Part shown: in pieces, positions 35,001 to 43,017 of the stretch
How the letters are laid out: each line of letters starts with the position of its first letter
Position numbering within the stretch: the first letter of the stretch is position 1
Assembly: GCF_964275005.1 (NCBI RefSeq)
Contig: NC_092702.1
Location: 30,852,726 to 30,916,725, forward strand
From: Diadema setosum
Taxonomy: Eukaryota > Echinodermata > Echinoidea > Diadematoida > Diadematidae
Reading direction: 5' to 3'
DNA length: 64,000 nucleotides
The notes under the pieces: model-generated
What the model was told of the DNA's origin: nothing
The model's input: only the letters and a program-made list of their open reading frames with translations
The model's database searches: none
Made by a program: the position numbers and the translations under genes

Positions 35001-38000
35001 AGAGTGCACCTGAACTTTAGCAGACCAGCTCTTCCATTTGTCATGGCTCCTTCAGGGAAGGCAAGTACTGGCAGAGTATTTTGTTGGCAATGCCTCTTCA
35101 CGTTGTCCAGGAATACTTGTCTGCCATCAGCTGCACCCATGCTGGTATACCCCAGTGTCCAGCTCAGGATTGAGGGTAAACTCCATACGTTTGGCTTTAG
35201 TGGTCAACATGGCCCAAAACAAAACAAAAACAAACAAAACAAAACAAAACAACAACAATATTAATTACTGCTTAGAACGAGCATCACTCATATCATATAC
35301 AGTACATACATCAGTGTCCATCATATATTGACTGAACAGTTGAAGTTGAGACATTCTAGATCAAGCGCCATTAGCACCCTTCAAAGGCATATACCAGCGC
35401 TACACAAGAAGCCACCATCATCATCATCAGGATTGGTACACATTCTTTTTACACACTGACTCATGTTCTTCAGACTGTGTCTACATACAATCATTCACAA
35501 AAGAGTTGTAATATCGAGTTGTGAAATACACACACATATGACAAGATTCTTCATGGTGGGTTAGTCCTAAAGGATACATAATGTGAGTGGGTAGACCTCT
35601 CCTACCTAGATGCTGCAATGTGAGGTGTATCAGGGCAATTATCCCCCCCCCCCCCCCCCCCCGCCTGAATACTGGTTAGTGATAAGGTAAGTGTAAAGAT
35701 TAGGGTTAGGGTTAGGGCTCAGTTTAGGGTTAAAATTTGGGTTAGGGTTAGGAATAGGGTCAGGGGAAGGGTCTGGGGCAATTGCCCAGGGGGTAATTAC
35801 CCTAGAACCCTGTGAGGTAATAACTCAGCTTTAGATGATTCGTCAACTGCTTCCTTTTGCCAATAAAAGGCAAAATACATACATAAATACTGTCACTCTG
35901 AACAACTCTCTTGTACTCACGACAACTGATGGATACAGAAGCGAAATGACGAAGTGATCCAGAACTGAGATGTGATTGACAACGAGCACTTTGGCATCTT
36001 CGTCTCTCGGCTGACCACTGGAAGGGTGGATTACTAGGCCAAGGATGAGACACATCATGCGCAAGAGATATCTGGCAAATGAAGGCACCCGTAGTGCACA
36101 CTTCTATTAGATGTATTACCTAACCAGGTTTGTAGTGTGTACGGTCTGTTTGTTTGGGGTTTTTTCAGTAATCTTGATTTCATTCAGTACATAATTACTG
36201 CACAAATCATAAACTTCCACTAAAAAGTGTATAAAGCAGGCAAATGAAAATTTCAGTGCATGCACTGATTGCAATCATCAATCATTTGAAAACAATTTTT
36301 TAAGCTCATGATACAAGCATACTGTGTATGCTGAATATTTCGCGAGGGTTTTTATTTACGCAAGTTTTCACGAGTCAGGTGCAATTCACGAAAGTAAAGA
36401 CACATGAAAATATTGACTCTGATCCCGATGTGGATGTGACATACGCAAATACATTTCTCTGTTCAGTACAGGACTCCACAATCGCGAATTTAACCACTCA
36501 CGAAATCGTCGGTAAAAATTTATACTAGCAAAATATATGGCGTCTACAGTAATTTCCTAAGAATTGCATTTGTGCAAAAATAAATGTAGGAGAGGGTTTG
36601 AATAGAATGATTATGTTGGTAAACATCCTATAGCATCATCTAGTTCCTTGTCTCTTAATTTATCTACACATCATTACATATCATGTACAATGTACAGTGT
36701 AGTTAGCAAAATTTGGCAATTCCATGAATTTAGCCACTGCCATATCAATGGGTGACTCTCAGTTTTCATACAAGGAAAATGAAATTAAACTAGAAATGTC
36801 GCAATGGCCACTGGTATGCCTCCTCCATAATGCATGATTCTCCCAATAGGTACACAGTACAATGTCTCCACAATTTGTGATTACAGTTTCACATAACTGG
36901 CAAAATATTGAAATGATAGGTTTGTCAGAAATGTCTTGAATGTTCACTTTCCTTGAACTATGTTTGCTATTGTCTAAGAGTGCAGGTACATGTATTTGGG
37001 GAATTGAGGATTTTTACTTGACTTTTAACCAACCCTGTTACAAGTTTATACATTGAGTAATTTTCAAGGTATGAAAAAAAAATGTGTACCGTAATTACAG
37101 TATAAAATAGATTTTTTTTTTTTTCATTATAGCCTGGCCTTTGACCCTTATGTAACCTTTGACTTTTGACCTTCTGGCAGGGAATTTTCCCAGAGAATAT
37201 CCTTTAGGTAATACATCCTGTACATATATTAAGTTTTAAAAATAAAAAAAAAAGCATTGCATATACTAGTATATGAGGGAAATAGTGAAATTTTAAGGAG
37301 TTGACCTTGACCTTTAGCCCTGACTATTGACCCACGACCCCTAAATTCCCTAGATAATACCTGCCAGTCAGCACATGCGTATGTACCACGTTCCATGAAG
37401 ATACATTGAACCATTTGCGAGAAAAGTGAAATTGTAATGTTTTCACTGACCTTTTCACCTTTTCACCTTTGACCTTTTGACATGAATCTCTCTGGAGAAT
37501 CTTTACGCAGTAGTACATGTCTACACTAAGTTTCAAGAAAATACCTTTGGGCATTGCATAGATATGGGGGAAATAGCAACATTTTTTAGCATTTGACCTT
37601 GACCTTTTGACCTCTTGCCAATTTCACTAAAAAACTACTCAACTAATTGCCCCATCATACGTCATCCTTGGACCAAGTTTGGTGAAAGTTGCTTCGTCCA
37701 GTTCTGAGTTATCGCATACTTAGTAAACAGATAAACTTTAGGATTTGACCTTGATCTTTGACCTTTGACCTCTGTCCAATTTCACTCAAAAACTAATCAA
37801 GTAATTGTCCCATCATACATGTACATCATCCTCAGACAAAGTTTGGTGAAATTTGCTTGATCCAGTCTTGAGGTATCGTGTAAACGGACACAATTTCATG
37901 ATTTGACCTTGACCTTTGACCTTGACCTTTGACCTTTGGCCAATTTTACCCAAAATCTAATCATGTAATTGCCCCATCATACTTCATACTTGGACCAAGT

Positions 38001-40980
38001 TTGGTAAAATTCCAGTCAACATTACTAAGTTATTGAGTAAATGAATGCGGACAGATGTACGGACATATGGATGTACGTACAGACGGACGGACAACCCGAA
38101 AACATAATGCCTCCAGCACCACTTCGTGGCGGAAGCATAAAAAGCTGACATTCTGAAAATTTAAAATTGGCCAATAATCACAACTGTGAGATCAAGAAAA
38201 ATTTTCAGTTTCTCGCAAAACCGTTTAAAGCTACTATTGTCAATCACGCAATATGCAATATCTACCACCATTACGTCTTCATTCTACGGAATTAAAAGCA
38301 CACAAAATTCATCTTACCCAGCCCAGCACACAGACACAAAAATACTCATGCCAAACTATCTACTTTTAAACAGTATGCAAAACAATATGCAGGAAATAGC
38401 TTGTATGTGTCAGTACCTCCTGATGGGCAATTGCTTGGGCAGAATGCATGCAATGATGAAAACGTGAAGACCGATGAAAATACGTAGAAGAGCAATGAGG
38501 AGGCCCAGGGGCAGGTACACGGCAAACAGGATTGCTGTTTTGCTGTCCTTTATTCTGTAACAAAATCAAAACATTTCATATTTGAAAAGAAGAATGATAC
38601 TTGACATACTTTACCCCAGAAAACAAAATTACAGAAAATAAGAATGAAAAGCTGCCTATCTGAGTCTAAATGAGTCATACAGAATGCAATATCAACAAAA
38701 GATTTTCAATTAAAGCTGTATTTGTGTACATATAAACACTATAATTTTGCCGTTCAATTTCAAGCGCCTTTCTCAAAATTGAGTTCCTGCATTCTGGGCA
38801 TATGCATGACTGTGTCCACACTTGTTTAAAGCTTGGTGTAGAAATTCTTATGTTGTTCATACAAGTTGAACCTTGTGTGTATAGTCACCTATCCATATGC
38901 TGTACAGTGCGCTCCCATTATAACGAACACAGTTATAACGAAATTTCGGTTACGGCGAAGTAAAAATTCAGGCCTCAACATTATCCACTCTATCTCATGC
39001 TTTTTATTGTTTATTTGGTCAGTTATAATCAAATTTCGATAAAATAACGAAAGAAAACTGCCGGTCCCAAGTACTTCATTATAACGGGAGTCCACTGTAC
39101 TCTGCAATGTTGTCTGCTAAAACCTATTGTTTGCATTACAAGCAATCTTTATGAACAAAAGAATTTCACATGATTTCTTTTTTCTCACTCAAAGAAGAAT
39201 AATACCTGGAATGGCAATCGTTAGCAGATGATGTGTCATAGTTTATGAACAATAACTGATCATAATCCGGGATAATTCCATTGAATGGAACACTTGTAAA
39301 ATTTTAGATTGCATTACTTCACTGCTTGGACTTTTACATGGGAAAAAAAAAGAGAGACTTTTTTTTGGCACCTACAGTAAACCTCGGATAAGTCGACGTC
39401 GAGTGAGTCGAAAATCACTTAACTCGAAGCAAAATAAAAAGTCCCGATTTTTCCCTATGTATTTTCTCTAAGAAATATTTGGATAAGCCGAAGTACGAGA
39501 GTCGAATTTCGGCTGTGTCGAAGTAAAACATTCAGTCCCTTTTGTACAAAATACACGTTGTTTACATCACTTGAGCCGAAGAAGATTTATCCGGCATTCT
39601 CATTACATAGAGGAGAACAAAAAAATCGGCATGTCGCAGAACCCCGTCCCTGACCTGCTGCAGGTAAGCATGCACACTCACCGTACCGCTCCGCACGCAT
39701 GTCGAATACTGTACATACACATGTATACATCATTGTATACACACAGCACATCGATCCATATTTTATCCATACACACAGCACATCCATACTTTATCCATGT
39801 CAAGCCAGAACTCCTTGGTCAACCAATCGCTGCTTTAATATTTTAGTGACAGGCCAAGTGGGCGGAGCTTGTTTGTGCCTGCCCGGCTGGCTGTATAGTT
39901 TTGTTCAATGGAGGTGGGATGGGCCTGGGAGAGTGTTTGTCTCAGGGTAGGTTGACAGAGATGGCTACCTATGTTGCACCATAGACATAGCACAAGCATT
40001 AGCGCAGACATTCTCAGAACTACGTTTAACTACTAGTATTGATACAAATTCCATGTTCAATTTAGAACAAAATAAGAACATTATCTTCAAGAACAAACAA
40101 ATTTGAATGCAAACACACACACGCACGCACACACACACACACACACACACGCATGCAAATATACTATAATACATGTACATAACTGTGAGTCGAAAAAAAT
40201 CGACTCTCGCGAGAGTCGAAGTTCACTTAAGTCGACGCATTTTTGTCAGTCCCGAGAGCTTCGACTCATGCGAGGTTTACTGTATATGCTTCTTTTTCCC
40301 CAGATTGTTAGACTTTGACCTCTTGACTAAGATATGTACAAGAACATGTACGAAATCAAAACATCTCAGTACAATTACTTATCGTCACTGGGGTGACAAG
40401 ACCTTGTTTCTCAAATTTTGGTGAAAATGACCTTTAAAAAAAAGAATAATGGTCAGATAATCAGCTGAGTGATGTATTGTCCAAATCCTTGCTGTCTTTT
40501 ACCCAAAAAATGAAGCCACCATGCCATGTCAAAAAAAAAAAAAGAAGCTATTCCATTTGATATAGTGCAGTAGTGCTTTAGCTGCCATGTTGTTTTGCTC
40601 TCCTAAACATTTGACATTTTTGACAAACAAGATTATGAAGGTCAACTCAAACATGGATTTGCATACCATTACAAAAAAAGGGGGGGGGGAAGAATATGAT
40701 TCTGAGAGAGTGGCTATTGATACATGTAGACCACTGGAGTAATACAGTATGCACCAAAAACTGCAATTCCTCTAGTACTATCATTGGTAAAGATGGAACT
40801 GTAACAGGCTGCTGCATAAACACAAACATTTCAACACTCAAGAAACCCACAACAATCCAGAGTCATGATACATGCACATTAAAAAAAAAGAAAAATCACA
40901 CTTCTGAGAAAGCACCCCCTTTGTTCCCATTGTACATCATACCTTTGATGACTGAACAGTTGAACTATTTCTACTGCCAT
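22778..40980 (-). CDS. AUP1: AUP1, lipid droplet/ER ubiquitin-conjugation adaptor (10 coding exons)
   Basis: Joined minus-strand exons: 40943..40980, 38417..38554, 35921..36071, 35010..35194, 33500..33652, 30394..30557, 29746..29889, 24246..24433, 23522..23619, 22778..22811. Every junction is GT-AG and phases agree, giving 430 residues; vertebrate AUP1 is about 410. Residues 20-51 form a hydrophobic membrane hairpin. A glycerolipid-acyltransferase-like domain follows, with NHISVLDH (H92, D97; HX4D) and FPEG at 155-158. A CUE domain spans about 301-340 (VLP, then LL at 337-338), then a Ser/Pro-rich linker, then a basic UBE2G2-binding-like helix at 396-430. AUP1 sits on ER and lipid droplets, recruits the E2 enzyme UBE2G2 and serves ER-associated degradation. 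The start in exon 1 matches the human N-terminal layout. Splice choices are inferred, not transcript-supported. Confidence 0.95.
23326..23478. mobile_element. GGATCC-type MITE, copy 3
   Basis: Left end CAGGAGCGGATCCAGGAATT, right end TTCTGGACCCGCAACTG. Its interior carries G-rich/C-rich pairs (GGGGGCAAACGCCCCC). It sits in the AUP1 intron only 44 bp from the donor of exon 9. Confidence 0.7.
23522..23619 (-). CDS. AUP1: AUP1 coding exon 9 (E2-binding helix)
   Basis: A T-tract acceptor ends TTTCAG before 23619 and the donor is AGGAG|GTGAGA. It codes the conserved SSVERQKSLQERKAALFASA segment, which aligns with the UBE2G2-binding region of vertebrate AUP1. Phase 0 in, phase 2 out. Confidence 0.93.
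24246..24433 (-). CDS. AUP1: AUP1 coding exon 8
   Basis: Acceptor CCCCCTCAG, donor TCA|GTGAGC. It codes the second half of the CUE domain (ESTNSVDATIFNLLEN) and a poorly conserved Ser/Pro/Gly linker. Confidence 0.93.
24947..25480. repeat. Direct repeat pair of ~190 bp in AUP1 intron
   Basis: The segment 24947..25132 recurs nearly unchanged at 25285..25480, both starting CCATTTGAAGTGATTTAAGT and ending ATGAAATAATCAC. Differences are a few substitutions and a short insertion (CAAAAATTTA) in the second copy. The 150 bp between is unrelated. Confidence 0.9.
25475..25520. repeat. Perfect 46-bp palindrome
   Basis: The two 21-base arms, beginning AATCACTTTCAAAGCAATGT, are exact complements around a central TCGA. 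It begins exactly where the second copy of the 190-bp direct repeat ends. Confidence 0.97.
25930..26177. mobile_element. MITE with TCGTCGCTGGGGTGAC ends, copy 1
   Basis: The left end TCGTCGCTGGGGTGACAAAA and right end GTCACCCCAGCGACGA are inverted complements, and matching continues inward through CCTCGTATCTCAAAATTGTC against GACATTTTTGAGATACGAGG. Non-coding. A related copy is at 40382. Confidence 0.8.
26250..26475. repeat. GC-rich GGCCC low-complexity repeat, copy 1
   Basis: GGCCC/GGGCC words recur every 8 to 12 bp in an otherwise AT-rich region. The same kind of block occurs at 41530..41660 in the opposite orientation and both adjoin a 'tacaaagtacag'/'ccatgtac' flank, so this is a dispersed element and not a gene. 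Confidence 0.75.
26565..26660. repeat. ATGAATAT microsatellite
   Basis: Imperfect tandem ATGAATAT/ATAT units. Confidence 0.8.
26748..26936. repeat. Cluster of TACCG words
   Basis: About ten TACCG motifs (CTACCGGGAAAA twice, TTACCGTTTG, TTACCGTTGG, TACCGTACCGTTGTTACCGT) occur within 190 bp, mostly on one strand. Probably a decayed minisatellite. Confidence 0.55.
27268..27377. repeat. Nested inverted repeat / hairpin
   Basis: Outer arms ACGCTTGATAAAC (27268) and GTTTATCAAGCGT (ending 27377) enclose a perfect 16-bp stem, GACAGCGCGTCTCAGG at 27299 with its exact complement at 27331..27346, and a 16-base loop. Confidence 0.9.
27446..27742. mobile_element. TTAA-flanked hairpin MITE, copy 2
   Basis: Bounded by TTAA at 27442..27445 and 27743..27746. 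It matches copy 1 at 12719, but its loop segment is in the opposite orientation and one arm lacks about 65 bp, so copy 2 is an internally deleted, reversed insertion. Confidence 0.88.
27747..28985. other. AUP1 intron, nothing else recognised
   Basis: A 109-residue minus frame (28110..28439) lies here but has no domain or splice support. Confidence 0.4.
28988..29043. repeat. (CA)n microsatellite
   Basis: Uninterrupted CA repeat of about 27 units in an AUP1 intron. Confidence 0.97.
29440..29592. repeat. Dispersed 'AATTTAACCACTCG' repeat, copy 1
   Basis: Shares AAAATATTGACTCTGATCCC, the 'actccacaat[t/c]gcgaatttaaccactc' run and the order of these blocks with 36335..36510. No ends or coding identified. 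Confidence 0.7.
29746..29889 (-). CDS. AUP1: AUP1 coding exon 7 (CUE domain, first half)
   Basis: Acceptor TTCATTTTTCAG, donor CTAG|GTACAA. It encodes a charged linker followed by LERMVKQVHDVLPHIPQHII, the first two helices of a CUE domain. Confidence 0.94.
   Translation of the reverse strand, partial: RELLLTPLPLLRKRNRKRLRWMDLLKEWSNKFMMYCLTYPSTSSGKI
29946..30025. repeat. Dispersed ~80-bp repeat, copy 1
   Basis: The TAATGCTTACATGAGTACAT and GGAACTTTGAATCACAT strings recur in the same order at 42938..43017. Confidence 0.7.
30394..30557 (-). CDS. AUP1: AUP1 coding exon 6
   Basis: Acceptor ACCTTTCAG, donor CCAG|GTTTGT (a weak donor with T after GT). It codes LLPTVKRESY and later PFTSADKAEHIKR, which aligns with the conserved TPADKAEHMKR of vertebrate AUP1. 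Confidence 0.93.
31166..32150. mobile_element. Tandem-core (HINE/pearl-like) element, copy B, in AUP1 intron
   Basis: It opens A|CTAGAAATGTCGCTATGGCG then TATGCCTCCGCC, and closes with (ACGG)n, TATGCCTCC-type and GGCGGAGGCATAA. Read on the minus strand, one end is a hairpin (GTCGCCATAGCGAC), four bases, then CTAG followed by T, which is the Helitron 3' signature. The core is four or five units of 140 to 165 bp, each with a TGACCTTTGACC block (near 31504, 31645, 31787, 31952). No Rep/helicase gene is present. Confidence 0.7.
32339..32776 (-). CDS. Intronic 145-residue open frame, unknown
   Basis: A long frame for such AT-rich DNA, Cys-rich in its first half (CC, CGC, CKR, SCK spacing), lies inside the AUP1 intron on the same strand. 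I recognise no domain. It overlaps no element end. It may be chance or a relic of a mobile element. Confidence 0.15.
   Translation of the reverse strand: MEGIITESIGQAKVRGKWRHFYSRLKCCSREISLKIYCHHFDLYVCGCELTIINNVISHNPPKCKRILSCKYSGNSKHCKIELLNGKTFPYTHEKGYFWSVGVKGRTSQLRSYTSMRKIFVLDHRLTKMSHLQTSCADTAHKILL
33500..33652 (-). CDS. AUP1: AUP1 coding exon 5
   Basis: Acceptor TTTCACATTGCAG, donor CTCAG|GTACGA. It codes DQDVQPLILTADRPVVNISI and MLWFLFVPCTVFSLR, aligning with the second half of the acyltransferase-like domain of AUP1. Confidence 0.95.
34660..34970 (+). pseudogene. CR1/L2-type LINE 3' end, frameshifted
   Basis: RYGDRAFSVCAP in one frame continues, after a one-base shift, as LLWNNLPAHIQSSTSTDIFQ and KKLKTHLF in another. 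This is the conserved '(R)AFS..AP.LWN.LP..I' block at the C-terminus of CR1/L2-like reverse transcriptases. The 3' UTR has TTGTAAAGTGCTTTGAAACA, AGCGCTACATGGAAATATT and an ATTATC tail. Opposite in strand to AUP1 and lying in its intron. Confidence 0.8.
35010..35194 (-). CDS. AUP1: AUP1 coding exon 4 (acyltransferase block with FPEG)
   Basis: Acceptor CACTAAAG after a long T-rich tract, donor TTCAG|GTGCAC. It codes the W-x-x-G-Y-T-S-M segment and PVLAFPEGAMTNGRAGLLKF, the block III region. Spacing to exon 3 matches human AUP1 residue for residue. Confidence 0.93.
35643..35785. repeat. Poly-C tract and telomere-like TTAGGG run
   Basis: About 19 consecutive C are followed by GATTAGGGTTAGGGTTAGGG and then degenerate TTAGGG-like words to about 35785. 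The tract lies inside an AUP1 intron. Confidence 0.85.
35921..36071 (-). CDS. AUP1: AUP1 coding exon 3 (HX4D motif)
   Basis: Acceptor CTTCATTTGCCAG, donor GTC|GTGAGT. It codes YLLRMMCLILGLV and VLVVNHISVLDHFVISLLYP, carrying the H-x4-D signature of glycerolipid acyltransferases. Confidence 0.95.
36335..36520. repeat. Dispersed 'AATTTAACCACTCG' repeat, copy 2
   Basis: Better preserved copy of the 29440 repeat, with CACGAGTCAGGTGCAATTCACG and GCGAATTTAACCACTCACGA. Confidence 0.7.
36790..38143. mobile_element. Tandem-core (HINE/pearl-like) element, copy B2, in AUP1 intron
   Basis: Same opening as copy B (A|CTAGAAATGTCGCAATGGCC, TATGCCTCCTCC) and same close (GACGGACGGACAACCCGAAA, hairpin, GGCGGAAGCATAA). 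The core has about seven units near 37015, 37134, 37284, 37447, 37592, 37744 and 37907, each with one or more TGACCTTTGACC blocks followed by CCAATTTCAC and CCAAGTTTGGTGAAA. Confidence 0.75.
38417..38554 (-). CDS. AUP1: AUP1 coding exon 2 (membrane hairpin)
   Basis: Acceptor TTTTGTTACAG, donor AGGAG|GTACTG. It codes AILFAVYLPLGLLIALLRIF and IGLHVFIIACILPKQLPIRR, the hydrophobic hairpin that anchors AUP1 in ER and lipid droplet membrane. Confidence 0.95.
38905..39097. mobile_element. TA-flanked pogo/Tigger-like MITE, copy 1
   Basis: The element starts CAGTGCGCTCCCATTATAAC and ends GTTATAATGAAG-complement as TTCATTATAACGGGAGTCCACTG, with TA on each side (38903 and 39098). Ends of the CAGTNNACTCCCGTTATAACGAA type occur in pogo/Tigger-related mariner elements. 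193 bp, non-coding. Confidence 0.8.
39375..40282. mobile_element. TA-flanked pogo/Tigger-like element, 0.9 kb
   Basis: Begins CAGTAAACCTCGGATAAGTC and ends CGACTCATGCGAGGTTTACTG, with TA duplications at 39373 and 40283. Both arms are rich in GTCGAC and AAGTCGA words. The inner 600 bp holds CACA-rich sequence with no recognised transposase, though it may include decayed coding DNA near 39570 to 39660. Confidence 0.8.
40107..40152. repeat. (CA)n microsatellite
   Basis: CA repeat with CG interruptions, inside the 39375 element. Confidence 0.9.
40382..40640. mobile_element. MITE with TCGTCACTGGGGTGAC end, copy 2
   Basis: The left end TCGTCACTGGGGTGACAAGA and inner strings (AAGCCACCATG, GCCATGTTGTTTTGCTCTCC, CATTTGACATTTTTGACAAA) match the 25930 element in reverse orientation. 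The right terminus is decayed. Confidence 0.65.
40943..40980 (-). CDS. AUP1: AUP1 coding exon 1 (start exon)
   Basis: The transcribed exon runs 40943..41026 with acceptor TTTTGTTTCAG before it and donor CAAAG|GTATGA. ATG at 40978..40980 in context CAAGATGGC opens MAVEIVQLFSHQR, parallel to the short N-terminus of vertebrate AUP1 before the membrane hairpin. The frame is also open upstream to the acceptor, so an earlier start in a 5' exon cannot be excluded. Confidence 0.88.
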
Positions 40981-41529
40981 CTTGAGGGTAGTTTCCAGAA
41001 GTATGTTTCCTCTCCAGACTGATATTCTGAAACAAAATATTATAACAAAAAGACAGTTGACTGCAGTGCTCAACTATGACTATGTAAATATGACTATGAC
41101 TACGTAAAAACTCTATGACTATGTAAAAATAGAGCAGATATGTTTAAAATGTGATGTAAATTGAACAATTCAATGCCCCACCCCATTGCTGTATAATTTG
41201 TAATTGTAATGGTCATCATTCTACCATCCCGGGATAGACTCTTGTTCCAAGGAGCTGCTGAGAAAGGGATTAAGACTTCAAAGTTTGAGGTTCAAGGTCA
41301 TGTTCATGAGAATTAAACAATGAAACATGTCCCATTGTGCAATGTCTGCATTTTCTTTCTCTGTCAAAAGGACAATTGCAATGCGAACAGATGCAACTGT
41401 AGACAAACAAACAATTGAACAAAGACAACTAACACAGGATTTACACCATAACTAGCTCTCAGACATATTGACCAGGTAATTTATCAATTATTTGACAAGT
41501 TTGGTTACACATCTAAGACAACTCTAGAC

Positions 41530-41660
41530 CATACAAATGTACAGTAGGGCTTGGGGCCAAAAGCAGGGCCACAGGCTGGGCCCAAGGCTGGACCCATGGT
41601 CTAACGTTACGCCCGAGGCCCGAGGCTGGAGGCCCAAGACCGGGCCCAAATCCGAGGGGG
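41530..41660. repeat. GC-rich GGCCC low-complexity repeat, copy 2
   Basis: GGGCC/GGCCC words in dense array, flanked by ACCATACAAATGTACAGTAG, related to the 26250 block in inverse orientation. Confidence 0.7.
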
Positions 41661-42040
41661 TGCTCGCAGTGCTCACAGGTACACTTGTACAACACTGAAC
41701 AGTCAACAGTCAAAATACAGTATCTGATGCTGAAAACTTAATTCATCACTGAACGTCTGAAGTTTTGTGAAAGGAATTGTACATTGTATTATTAGCCATG
41801 GACCATGGTTTTGGTGCTGGGCCTGGTACTGCCATTTATATTAGACACAATAAACTTATAATACCAGAGTCAAATGCTGACTTTCTTCATTTTATAGTCT
41901 TGAGTTAAAAACTTGAGAACCACAATGTAAATCCAGTGGGCAACTGTTCTTCAACAGTCTGCATGACACATATGGTCTCTGAATGCACAAGTGAAGCATT
42001 CCGTGATAATAATTATTTTATAACAAAACACCTCACTTAC

Positions 42041-42240
42041 TCAGCTCAGCTCAGCTCAGCAGGTTTGACGTCAGCGATCCAATGCCGTCTTCCTTGTCAC
42101 TCGCCAGATACGCGTCTTTCAGTATGTGGGACTGCGACTGGGCAGTGTGAACAAACGCATTACCACATCCCACCACCACAGCTGCCTTAAAATGACTGCG
42201 TCGAACAGGTCGTACGCTCTCTTCTGTCTAAATAAACATC
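42041..42240 (-). other. AUP1: Probable AUP1 5' UTR exon
   Basis: A strong donor, GAGCTGA|GTAAGTGAG, ends at 42041, and no other upstream donor fits exon 1's acceptor as well. The transcription start is not visible, so the upper limit is approximate. If transcribed as drawn, the exon holds two short upstream ATG frames. Three tandem GAGCT words lie at the donor. Confidence 0.5.
42066..42073. promoter_or_regulatory. CRE-type TGACGTCA site
   Basis: Perfect palindromic CRE/ATF consensus 25 bp inside the probable first exon of AUP1. Regulation by CREB/ATF-family factors is inference only. Confidence 0.4.
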
Positions 42241-42537
42241 GAATGCAATGTCGACGTCGATTTATGCATATGAATATAATAAAACTCTTACATTTGGCTT
42301 GACCTTAGCTTACCCAGCAAGTTCTTCAAGGGGTATAAGGATAACCGCTCCGTAGGTCAACACGCTCGTGTACAGCTGCTTTCGCAAACTACCTACATGA
42401 TCAAAGGTAGGATCCTACGATAACACCATTGAAGATCCTACACTACGTGTAAGATCTTTGATACACGAGAGAGCAGTTGAGAGTCTACATTAGGGGAGGG
42501 GTGGAGGGGGGCTCGTGTAACCCGTATATAAATTTAA

Positions 42538-42882
42538 AGGGATTGTACACTAGGCCCTACTGGTTGAGGTGAGGATTTCAAGAAGGATTCAACGTTTATT
42601 ATTTTGATGAAAATTGGCCTTGAAATGGCTGAGATATCAACAACAACAAAAAAGCGATCCTAATAAAATTGATAGGCCACGACTTTTATTAGGATCTCTT
42701 TGTTTTTCCATGTTTTTAGATATTTTTTTAGATAGGCCTAGTCATTTCAAAATCGATTTTCATAGAATAAACTTTTGATTCCCCTTAGAATTGTATGCTC
42801 TTTAACATTTCATATAGAGTGGTTTCTAAATATCTCGCAAAACGTTACAAGCTGAATCCTCACCTCAACCAGTACAATCCCT
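42538..42882. mobile_element. TTAA-flanked MITE family 2, copy 1
   Basis: Bounded by TTAA (42534, 42883). Ends AGGGATTGTAC and GTACAATCCCT are inverted, and GGTTGAGGTGAGGATT pairs with AATCCTCACCTCAACC near the ends. It has internal 'atggctgagatatc' and 'tttattagga' blocks in both orientations. Non-coding. Related copies are at 54387 and 56574. Confidence 0.85.
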
Positions 42883-42937
42883 TTAATGTTGTATTTTACG
42901 GTCCTTTCAAATTCAAATTCAAAAGATTTTATTTCCA

Positions 42938-43017
42938 TATAAAGTAATATAAAACAATATACATAACGCTTACATGAGTAGGCCTACATAATATTCAAAG
43001 GAACTTTGAATCACATA
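42938..43017. repeat. Dispersed ~80-bp repeat, copy 2
   Basis: CATAACGCTTACATGAGTAG and AAGGAACTTTGAATCACAT match 29946..30025. Confidence 0.7.

Noticed and set aside
36072..36088. Extending AUP1 exon 3 upstream because it reads CALRVPSFARYLL
   Set aside because: The CAL resemblance to vertebrate AUP1 is coincidental. The acceptor at 36072 gives the correct phase with exon 2, which already supplies the CILPKQLPIRR segment.
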